Shown in pieces: positions 22,472 to 33,100 of a stretch of 64,000 nucleotides of DNA. Position numbers and translations under genes: made by a program. Under the pieces are notes generated by a model, which was not told where the DNA came from, did not search any database, and worked only from the letters and a program-made list of their open reading frames with translations. Position 1 is the first letter of the stretch. The number at the start of each line of letters is the position of its first letter. The DNA comes from Oopsacas minuta (Eukaryota > Porifera > Hexactinellida > Lyssacinosida > Leucopsacidae): NCBI GenBank assembly GCA_024704765.1, contig JAKMXF010000111.1:698619-762618 (forward strand). The letters are read 5' to 3'.

Positions 22472-22723
22472 CCAATTGTTGATATCTGCCCCTCAGGGCG
22501 TTTTGAATCACTTCTATTTTATTGTGTTCCTTCTTAATAACATAAACACAGACATGGGAACTATTGTTGCTTAGTTTTATGAGAGGCTATTCTTGGATAA
22601 GTGTAAATGTTTTGGTATATTTGTATATTAATATTATTTGCAATGAAATTTCTTTGCTTACACAAATACACAATTTTACTCTTTTCGATACATAATTGTG
22701 GACATTTTATTAGTATATACGTA

Positions 22724-22894
22724 CAGGCTATTCCCGTTATATCGAACACGGACATATCAAAATATTTGCATATATCGAAGTCTGAAATTCTACAAAATAT
22801 GGTACCAAACCGTCAAAGCAACATACTTTTCATTGGTTATATCAATCTAATTACTGCAGTCCATTTTTGCTTCGATAGACATGACAAAGTACTG
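22724..22894. repeat. TATCGAA-family inverted-repeat element upstream of NUP35
   Basis: The left part reads CAGGCTATTCCCGTTATATC, and the core has ATATCGAAGTCTGAAATTCT, matching the family core at 59446-59598. The right end near 22894 is degraded. It happens to be open in the NUP35 frame and makes a misleading N-terminal extension of that ORF. Confidence 0.55.
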
Positions 22895-22942
22895 TTATAT
22901 GTCTATTATTATAGTAATACAATCATTTACAAATTAGTTAGC

Positions 22943-23815
22943 ATGTTTCCAGAAGCTAGACACCATTCCTCTACAGCTACACCTACATCTCAGACTAACT
23001 ACCTTCCTGCTTATCTCTTAGGAGGAGGGTCTTCCCCCTCCATCCTATCTCCATCCCTATCCTCCTCTCAACAAAGTCCTCTCAGACAATCGCATCTAGT
23101 TTCCTCATCACATAATCTCCCCAAACCTGAGTCTACTAATTCAATGCTGAAACAAGACGGACCTCCAGTAGCTAGTCTCTATGAGAATCAAACTTGTCAG
23201 TACTCTACTCTGGAGAAGAAGAAGGTATTTCAAGAGAGTTATACAAATCAAAGTCTCACACAGACAAGCTTATTAGGTGTCAATACATCGCTAGATCAGA
23301 GTATTACTCTTAATCTATCAGCTGGTCTCAACAGTCTCCCTCCTTCTGTCCTCTCTCCTGCTCAAATGGACCCTTTCTATACTCAAGGGGAGGAGCTGAC
23401 CCCAGAGGACACTCTGGACCAATGTTGGGTCACAATATTTGGGTTTCCGCCCAACTCTGTATCCTTCATTTTAGACCAATTCTCTCAATATGGTACCATT
23501 CTACATCACGTGACTGTACCTGGATCAAATTGGCTACACTTGAAATATCACACTTCTCTCCAAGCTAAGAAGGCCCTCAGTAAGAACGGGAGAGTATTTG
23601 GATCTTGCATTATGGTTGGAGTTCAGCAGTGTATTGACAAAGCTGTGATGGGTTCGTATACCGGAGACTCACAAGTTATCAGAGGTACACCTATGCGACC
23701 TCTCACCTCAAATTATAAAGTACCAATTGGAGACAGTTCCCTTTCACAAGCTAATACACCACAGAAGAACACGGGAATAGTATCTAAGGCATTGGAGTAT
23801 GTGTTTGGATGGTAA
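22943..23815 (+). CDS. NUP35: Nucleoporin NUP35 (NUP53)
   Basis: NUP35 is an inner-ring nuclear pore scaffold protein that links Nup93/Nup155 to the membrane. The 290-residue intronless protein has a disordered Ser/Pro-rich N terminus, the family motif LSPAQMDPFYTQGEELTPED at about residues 140-160, and an RRM-like MPPN domain (CWVTIFGFPPNSVSFILDQF through AKKALSKNGRVFG). The C-terminal amphipathic membrane-binding helix ends SKALEYVFGW, as in animal orthologues. The frame stays open to an ATG at 22607, but that upstream part is transposon-derived, so I place the start at 22943. Human NUP35 is 326 residues. Confidence 0.93.
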   Translation: MFPEARHHSSTATPTSQTNYLPAYLLGGGSSPSILSPSLSSSQQSPLRQSHLVSSSHNLPKPESTNSMLKQDGPPVASLYENQTCQYSTLEKKKVFQESYTNQSLTQTSLLGVNTSLDQSITLNLSAGLNSLPPSVLSPAQMDPFYTQGEELTPEDTLDQCWVTIFGFPPNSVSFILDQFSQYGTILHHVTVPGSNWLHLKYHTSLQAKKALSKNGRVFGSCIMVGVQQCIDKAVMGSYTGDSQVIRGTPMRPLTSNYKVPIGDSSLSQANTPQKNTGIVSKALEYVFGW

Positions 23816-24095
23816 AGCAGGATTATTAGAGAAATGCTATCAATGAGATTAGTCATTTTATCAATGACTAGCTAAAGAACTGTTTAATGGTACTCTTAGT
23901 TGTGATGTACTGTTAGAGTTTAACAATTCATTATTTTTGTACTTAAAAGGTACATAAATCTATCAATTTAAATTCGCTTAGCTTTAATGTGCGCTACGTT
24001 TGGCCTGAAATTTGAAACAAAAAATGACTGAAATATTTGCACTAAATTTTAATAAAATTCAATTCAATTACGAATATTTGTGGTAGAAGGTTGTG

Positions 24096-24869
24096 ATGTT
24101 CCAATATGATTCTAAACCTTCAGAAATCGTTATTGATGAGGCTACCGGTCTCGTATTTACAGCTAATTTTAAGCCTTTTCCACGAGTATGCATCTTCTCA
24201 CCTACATTAGAATTTATAACTTGTTTCACACACAAATCACTATCTCCACCATACAGCTTAGCTGTGCTTAGAAATAATATATATGTATCTGACGGACAAT
24301 GTGGTCTGTTATTCCACTTCAGTGAGGATAGTGGTTACTGTAAAAGTGCATCAGTTTCATGTATGAGTTCACTCATTCCGCTATATGACAGTACATGTAG
24401 CATCGCTGTATCAGAACAGGAAGAAGTTTATGCTTGTTGTACTTGGAAAGACCAAATAATAGTTTTGGATGGTGATACCCTAAATCGGATAAGGACCATC
24501 ACTCACCGTTTAATCATGAGACCTATACAATTAAGACTTACTATAGATGAGATATATGTGATTTTGCTTCATGGCATTATGCTTGTGTTATCTCATTTGG
24601 GAGATATTAAATACAACTCAGATTCCATTCGATTTAGTGACATTAATGAGTGTTTATTCAATTCATTCTGTATTAACACGAATAATGGAAATATCATCAT
24701 ATTTGAAAATCAGTCTTCCCAGATACAAGTATTCACACATCAAGGCAAGCTTCTATATTCCCTTCCAACTGGGGGATCAGTAATTCGATCAGGACCTCTA
24801 GCAATTACCTGTGAATCCCGAATAATTGCCTTTTGTTCTGACTATGAAACTCTTGTATTTATACAATAG
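24096..24869 (+). CDS. NHL-like beta-propeller ORF
   Basis: The 257-residue ORF reads as successive NHL-type strands: EIVIDEATGLVFTANF, YSLAVLRNNIYVSDGQCGLL, CSIAVSEQEEVYACCTWKDQ and FCINTNNGNIIIFENQSSQI. It corresponds to the propeller half of the broken gene at 14434-15665 but is very divergent from it, and the coiled-coil half is missing. It may be a small propeller protein, or the 3' part of a gene whose 5' exon I do not see. Function is unknown. It lies between NUP35 and DBNL. Confidence 0.55.
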   Translation: MFQYDSKPSEIVIDEATGLVFTANFKPFPRVCIFSPTLEFITCFTHKSLSPPYSLAVLRNNIYVSDGQCGLLFHFSEDSGYCKSASVSCMSSLIPLYDSTCSIAVSEQEEVYACCTWKDQIIVLDGDTLNRIRTITHRLIMRPIQLRLTIDEIYVILLHGIMLVLSHLGDIKYNSDSIRFSDINECLFNSFCINTNNGNIIIFENQSSQIQVFTHQGKLLYSLPTGGSVIRSGPLAITCESRIIAFCSDYETLVFIQ

Positions 24870-25182
24870 GATGTAAGATACTCTCAACACATATATTGTA
24901 TATTAGTATTTGTTATCAAGAGAATTTTATTGAGCACTTAGTTATCTTCAAAATCGGTTGATATATCATATGTATGTATACGTAACGGAGATGGTCCCAT
25001 TGGTCAGGTTTCTACCGACCAACTTTAGTCAGTGAGCATGAACAACCAGACGAATATTTCCTTCCAGTAGGCTGACGTGTCTCTAGTGCCAATAACTTAC
25101 ACAAATATTGTTTAGATTTTAGAGTGAAACTGAATATTTATATGTTTGCATTATCTATCAATACAATAACTGTAGTTGATTA
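24870..25182. other. Gap upstream of DBNL
   Basis: AT-rich sequence with no supported gene, repeat or RNA. The DBNL promoter should be here, but I see no clear TATA or CCAAT arrangement. Confidence 0.4.
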
Positions 25183-26898
25183 ATGGAGAGAATAGATCTT
25201 GCCACACACGGGAAAAAGATAGGAGCAGCATGTGAAGAAATTAGAAACGCAACATCCTCCAACACATGGGTAGTGTTTGGATATGAAGGGAAATCCCCTA
25301 CTATAGTTATAAAGGAGAAAGGAGAGGATTGGGAGGAGTTAGTTGATGAGATGAGTGCTTCTAAAATCCTCTACGCTTACGTACGTATAGTAGATCCGAA
25401 TACTGGTCTCAATAAATTTGTGTTGATAAACTGGTCTGGAGAAGGTGTACCTAGTTCTATCAAGGGACCCCGAGCTTACCACATTCCAGATATAGAGAGG
25501 TGAAAACCTGATAAATAGCATAAATGCATATTATATACTTATCGCATTTATATAGGCTGGTACATACGAAACATGTGATGATTAACGCACGTAACGAAGA
25601 TGATCTTGATGAAAAATATGTGAAGAATAAAGTTGCAAAGTCCTCAGGCTCAAACTACAGCTTCCACAAGGAGAAAGCTAAGGAAGCGGAGGCAGTTGGT
25701 CCTGTCGGGTCAAATTATAAAAAGACAGATGCTAAGGGGGAGATTACGTCATCTGGTAGGTCAAAATTCTGGCAGAAACAAGACACTGAGGTATTTAATA
25801 ATGTACCTCTTATTGGTAAATTTCTTTAGAGTTAATTATTTATTGTTTAATTCACAGGAACAAGGACGTATTCAAGGTGAGAATGAGCGTCTGACACGCA
25901 CTCGATCTGAAGCGGAGCGGTCTCAGAAGGAGAGAGACTCCCTTGAGAGCTCAGCTAGGGACCAGAGGATAGAGGAGCGTCAAAGAACTGTAGACTCTCA
26001 GAAAGCTCAGGAGAGAGACCAGTTGGCTAGACAGCAGGATGAGAGGAAGATGAGAGAGCAGGAGCAGTTTGATTTAGCAGGCAGAGAAATGGTAATTACT
26101 ACAGCTGTTACATAATGCTATTTTGATTTATAAACTTTTTAAAGATACAAGACAAGGAATCAGCTTCCCATCAGATACCTAACTACAGACAGGAGGCTTC
26201 TAACTTGCAAGGATCAGATCCCATGCAACAGTGAGTGTGTTTAACAAATGTCTTGTATTTTTAATTATACTCTGTGTTTTAAGGTACACTCAACAAGCAA
26301 CTCCTTCAGTTGTTCATCCTTCATATGAAGAACCTGAGAGAACTCCAATGCGACCCCCTCTCCCTCAAGAGGTAGACGATTCTCCTCGTAGAGGTGAGTA
26401 TGAGCCTGCTGTAGTATCAGACGAGGAGTTGACATACGACACAGCACAGGATATTATAGCTCCTTTAGCTACACAAGAGTATGACCAAGTTACCCAACAA
26501 TCTGAGTACAGTCAGGCTGTAGATGTGGAAATGTATGATGAGATTGGGGAGACTATAAAAGGAGTACATATACAAGAACCTGACCAACAAAGTAAGTAAC
26601 CAATTACCCTATTATATACGTTCATAGGAACGCGCCCTTGATAATTTCATACTATGTAGAAGACAGTGAAGATATCTATGACGAGATAGACACTACTGCA
26701 GTAGCTCCTACACAAGACCAAGCTGGATTCAGTGTAAGAGCTATCTACGACTACGCTGCTGCAGAGGAAGGAGAGATCTCATTCGACCCTGGAGATATCA
26801 TCACAAATGTAGATCCTATAGATGAAGGCTGGTGGCAGGGTACAGCTCCTAATGGAGAGTACGGTCTATTCCCTGCTACGTATGTAGAGCAGATTTAA
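25183..26898 (+). CDS. DBNL: Drebrin-like protein (mAbp1/HIP-55)
   Basis: DBNL is an F-actin-binding adaptor that links the cortical cytoskeleton to endocytosis through an SH3 domain. I read six exons: 25183-25499, 25556-25790, 25858-26091, 26145-26230, 26284-26591 and 26660-26898, giving about 472 residues. The N-terminal ADF-H domain (about 1-135) includes [15 protein letters not shown] and [20 protein letters not shown], then [20 protein letters not shown] and [11 protein letters not shown] charged Arg/Glu/Gln helical stretch follows, then acidic tyrosine motifs (YDEIGE, EDIYDEI). The C-terminal SH3 domain has ALYDY-type [26 protein letters not shown] and [11 protein letters not shown]. 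The domain order is diagnostic. Confidence 0.92.
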
Positions 26899-27149
26899 TA
26901 TAGTAATGTACTGCAACTGATTAGAATATTTATAGTGTGATGTAGTTACTGATGTAAATATTCTGTTTCTGTTTGATTTTAGTGTTGTGCAGATATAGTA
27001 TCTCATGTCTAATATACAATTTATAACAATATACCATTCTGAACATATAAATGGTTGTATTTATCCCTAGTGGTCGAAACGTATTGAACTAGTAGTAATA
27101 ATTACTATAAGAACAAGCGATTACTCTATTAATATATTTGTTCAAGAAG

Positions 27150-30100
27150 ATGAGTGATAATAGAGATTTCTGTCGTTCTTCTCATGCCTCTACGCTAGGT
27201 GTTAACCTAGACGCAATAGGAGATGTGGAGCAGTACGATCAGCTGTCTGGAGATTTCCTGGGCCTATTGCAGAGTCATGATCATTACGATGTTATTTTCA
27301 AAGTTGAGGGACAGCTATTTCATGCACATAGAGTATTGCTAGCAGCTAGATGTAAATATTTTGATGCTATGTTGTATGGAAGTATGAAAGAGGCACAGGA
27401 TGCTGAGAAAGGAGAACCGATAGAAATACCGGACACTACAGCATCTGCTTTTCAAGTTTTGTTGGAATATATTTACACAGGAAAAGTCCTGCTCAGTGAC
27501 TTGTCAGAACAAGTAAGTAGCAGTTATTCATTTCATTATACGTAGACTTATCACTATCTATTAATGATATTTCTCCTGAAGCTAAATTTACCAAAATTTA
27601 TATAGAAGCATGTACGTGTATTGCATGAATGCTATTTTTTTACGATAACATCTTACACTACAAACAAATTCTATAATTAAGATTAAAATGTGAATAAATA
27701 AGTGTAAAATGGAATATAAAATGTAACTAAAATATTTCTGCTATCATGCAGCGAGCACTTCCTCCTCCTAGAGTCTCTATAGTAGTAAGATCTGATGAAA
27801 GGATTGTTCCATGTTTGCTTAGTCTCTGACACATGTCACTTGTCAATGCATTCCTAGCTTGTTCTGACATCACTATGAACAGCTGATTAGAACTATTCCT
27901 AACTTGCAAACAATTACCTAGCATCCTACTACACTGATCTATACTAATCTCTATAACTTCCTTCCTATCTTGTTCTAAACTCCTTAATACAAAAGTACGT
28001 TCTGATTTAGAGGAGATACTCTCCAAACAAATAATAGCAAACTCGGCTCCTACCGCCATCAATACATCTGTGTGGTAGATAGGAATGTCATTGTATTTAG
28101 CTGAGAATGTTATCGGTTGAAACCCCATTTCTGTACAAAACTTTTTAACAAGAGTTATATGTGTCCGGGGAGATATATTAGCATATGCTTTCCTGTTAAC
28201 TTTATCCAGCACGACACTACCTGTTCCTTCTAAGTACATTTCTTCTTCTTCATAAATACTGAAATCTATCAATTTCTTGCCTGGCATTTTGAAATCTTGT
28301 ACTATATCAATTCTCCTCTCCTTGCGTCTGTTCTCATGCCTTTGAGGGTATAACACTACCCCCTCTGGATGAAATGACACCCAATTACTAGGAAACACTG
28401 CATCTGGTTTAACAGGATCAGGGGTGTCAGTACGAACATGTACATTAATTCTGTGAGATCTGAGCAATGATACGAATGTATCGAATTCTCTGAGTGCTTG
28501 TGCATGTGCTTGTGTTGATTGCTTCTTAGGTTCCTGGAATGTATTGTCTATCATTGTCTGTTGGTTACAGGAGAAGTTAGCAGGCCGTATCATGAGGATA
28601 GAATCAGTTACTTGAGTGTGTAGAGCAGGTCCTCCCATTGTGTTATACTGTGATATCAGTTGATGATTAGAGAGATAAGATTTGCATACTCTCAAGGTGT
28701 TGATTACCCCCCTCATATACATCGTATGGTTTGTTTGTTTGTTTGTTTATCTGTCATTATTTGCGCTTTATACTCCTTTAACTGACAGTAAATATGTGAC
28801 TATATTATACTAATTAGTCTTTGCGGTTATACACTTCCAAAAAGAGGTCTATATATTTATGGAATGCCTTATCATACTGTGAGAGCTATTACTACTAGCT
28901 ACTTGCTATAATTATTGCTCACTGAGAAGCCACACTGTACTGTTCCATTAGTTTGCTGATTACATAACACATAATACTCACTTAGTACCAATTAAATGTA
29001 CCAAAATTTGTCCCATACGGTATAGCACTTAGCAATTTGGTAAGTTCTGCTGTATAAAAGTGAATAATACCTCACAGTAATGGCATTCAATGAATTTGTT
29101 ATTATCGTACCTGAATTTGTTATCTGAGAAAGAACTATAAAAGCGCAAATAATGACAGATAAACAAACAAACAAACAAACAAACAAACCATACGATGTAT
29201 ATGAGGGGGGTAATCAACACCTTGAGAGTATGCAAATCTTATCTCTCTAATCATCAACTGATATCACAGTATAACACAATGGGAGGACCTGCTCTACACA
29301 CTCAAGTAACTGATTCTATCCTCATGATACGGCCTGCTAACTTCTCCTGTAACCAACAGACAATGATAGACAATACATTCCAGGAACCTAAGAAGCAATC
29401 AACACAAGCACATGCACAAGCACTCAGAGAATTCGATACATTCGTATCATTGCTCAGATCTCACAGAATTAATGTACATGTTCGTACTGACACCCCTGAT
29501 CCTGTTAAACCAGATGCAGTGTTTCCTAGTAATTGGGTGTCATTTCATCCAGAGGGGGTAGTGTTATACCCTCAAAGGCATGAGAACAGACGCAAGGAGA
29601 GGAGAATTGATATAGTACAAGATTTCAAAATGCCAGGCAAGAAATTGATAGATTTCAGTATTTATGAAGAAGAAGAAATGTACTTAGAAGGAACAGGTAG
29701 TGTCGTGCTGGATAAAGTTAACAGGAAAGCATATGCTAATATATCTCCCCGGACACATATAACTCTTGTTAAAAAGTTCTGTACAGAAATGAAGTTCGAG
29801 CCAATAGTATTCTCAGCTAAATACAATGACATTCCTATCTACCACACAGACGTGCTAATGTCAGTAGGGGCGGAGTTTGCTATTATTTGTTTGGAGAGTA
29901 TCTCCTCTAAATCAGAACGTACTTTTGTATTAAGGAGTTTAGAACAAGATAGGAAGGAAGTTATAGAGATTAGTATAGATCAGTGTAGTAGGATGCTAGG
30001 TAATTGTTTGCAAGTTAGGAATAGTTCTAATCAGCTGTTCATAGTGATGTCAGAACAAGCTAGGAATGCATTGACAAGTGACATGTGTCAGAGACTAAGC

Positions 30101-33100
30101 AAACATGGAACAATCCTTTCATCAGATCTTACTACTATAGAGACTCTAGGAGGAGGAAGTGCTCGCTGCATGATAGCAGAAATATTTTAGTTATTCCATT
30201 TTCACTTATTTATTCTACTGTATTTTCATAATTTTTGTCGTAATGTAAAGTTAAGACACTCGATTTCCAACCTTCTACTCTCCAGATGCCTTTAATCAAC
30301 CTTATATATTGTTGCAGTAAAATATTTTCGTGTTTTCTCTCAATACCTTAATTTAATTTTATGCTGGATATGCTGGTCACTTGGGGTGTATGCAAAGGGA
30401 AATCGTTCCTATAGCAAGGAGCTATACAGTAGTACCTCCCATATGCATACGGAGTGTTCGGGAAGCATTTGCTGCAAGACTCTGCACCCCACTTCCGCAT
30501 TCGAATTTATGACTATTGTCGTTCATTATAATTATCAGTAATTACTCAAAAAAATAGAAATAGTAAGAAATAAATGTAAAATGGAATACAGAATGTAACT
30601 AATATATTTCTGCTATCATGCAGCGAGCACTTCCTCCTCCTAGAGTCTCTATAGTAGTAAGATCTGATGAAAGGATTGTTCCATGTTTGCTTAGTCTCTG
30701 ACACATGTCACTTGTCAATGCATTCCTAGCTTGTTCTGACATCACTATGAACAGCTGATTAGAACTATTCCTAACTTGCAAACAATTACCTAGCATCCTA
30801 CTACACTGATCTATACTAATCTCTATAACTTCCTTCCTATCTTGTTCTAAACTCCTTAATACAAAAGTACGTTCTGATTTAGAGGAGATACTCTCCAAAC
30901 AAATAATAGCAAACTCCGCCCCTACTGACATTAGCACGTTTGTGTGGTAGATAGGAATGTCATTGTATTTAGCTGAGAATACTATTGGCTCGAACTTCAA
31001 TTCTGTACAGAACTTTTTAACAAGAGTTATATGTGTCCGGGGAGATATATTAGCATATGCTTTCCTGTTAACTCTGTCTAATACTAAACTGCCAGTTCCT
31101 TCTAAGTACATTTCTTCTTCTTCTAACTTACTGAAATCTGTATATTTTTTCCCTTTCCCTATGAGCTCTTTTAATACATCAATTCTCCTCTCGTAACGTC
31201 TATTCTCGGCCCTCATAGGATATAACACTACCCCCTCTGGATGAAATGACACCCAATTATTAGGAAACACTGCATCTGGCTTAACAGGTTCAGGTGTATC
31301 CTTACGAACATATACGTTTATTCTATGAGATCTTAGCAATGATACTAAGGTATTGAATTCTCTGAGTGCTTGTGCCTGTGGATTTATTGGTGAATTTTTA
31401 GAGACCTGGAATGTATTGTCTGTCTTCGTCATATCGTTACAGTGGAAATTAACAGGTTGTATCATGAGGAGAGTATCAGTTACTTGAGTGTATAGATTAT
31501 CTTTCTTAGTAGTGTATCGTGCTGTTATTTGATGATTGAAGAAGATATGAGAAGAGTATACTCTCGAGGTGTTGATAACACCTCTCATAACCATCTTTCT
31601 ATTTGTTTGTTGTCTGTTTACTTTATTATCCTTCTATTGTGCATTATTTCTAATAAATGTATACATTCAACCACCGTTATATCGAAGCTCAGGGACAGCT
31701 ATAATTTCTTCGATAAAACCGATATATTTATGCACTTTTGACGGTTTGGCCCATATTTGTACAATAATCAGACTTCGATATATCCGTGTTTGATACAACG
31801 GAAGTTGACTGTATTAATGATAACATATTACACGAATATAGAATCACACATTCACTGATACTATTAGTTATACCAATCACTTACTCTAGGTGGTACTAGA
31901 AGTACTCGAACTAGTGAATAAGTATAACTTCACTTCTCTACTACACCCTCTGTCCTGTTACCTCAAGGCTACTCTCACTGTAACTAATGTATGTCACATA
32001 TTCGAGATAGCTAACGTGTACTCACTACACGAATTACTCACTACATCATGTACCCTAATGGACCTGAATGCTAAGGAAGTACTCAACACAGAGGGCTTCT
32101 TCTCTCTGTCAGAGCCCTCCCTCACCGAACTACTTTCCAGAGATTCATTCTACGCAGATGAAGTAGATATATTCAATGGAGTCATAGAATGGTTACAATT
32201 CAATGGTAAAACAAAAGAGAGTTCTCAACGTGTGTTAAGAACAGTTAGACTGAATCTACTAGACATGAAGGAGCTCCTCTCCCGTGTTAGACCCTCTGGA
32301 TTCTTCTGTCCTGACACCATACTAGATGCTATTGAAGCTAAAGTCAATGTGGATCCTCTTACACTGAATAGAAGAGGAATTCTGAGTAAGTACACTGCTA
32401 GTGACCTCGGTTAAATATTTATTGTAAACTCTCTAGTACCAGATGATAATGTAGCTAGACTACAGCACGCAGCTGAGGTTACAGAGGGTCAGCAAACACA
32501 ATGTCTGCTGGATGGAAACTCAGAGAACTATAATTGGGATCATGGGTTCACTCTACACAGAATTGATCCAGAAAAACCAGAGGGCATCACTATTAAGCTC
32601 GGGAGACCACATATAATCAATACAATACGTATGTTACTGTTTGATAGAGACTATCGTTCTTACTCATACGTCATACAAGTAAGTTATTATATCATATAAT
32701 AGTTATTGTTGGTATTATACGTAAATCGGTGTAATAGGTATCTCTTGACCAAGAAAAGTGGCTTAAAGTGGTAGACTACAGTAGTTATTATTGTCGCTCT
32801 TGGCAAGAGTTACATTTTCAAGCTAGAGTAGTTCAGTGAGTTAACAGTATACAATAATTCTTGAACAGTTGCTACATAGCATTATATTAGATATATTCGA
32901 GTTATTGGTACAATGAACACACACAACAGATCATTCCATCTGGTTGCATTCGAGTGTCTATACTCCACCAGACCTTTTATACTATCTCCACTGTTCAATG
33001 GACTAATAGGTGTGTAACAAATACAGTAAACTTCTGTTATATCGAAGCTCAAGGAACCGCGATAATTACTTCGATAAAACCGGTGTAATTTACATTACTT

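Noticed and set aside
29158..29190. CRISPR-like or tandem array appearance of the ACAA repeats
   Set aside because: A simple 4-bp microsatellite with no spacers, repeated at the start of both hydrolase copies as part of the inverted duplication.
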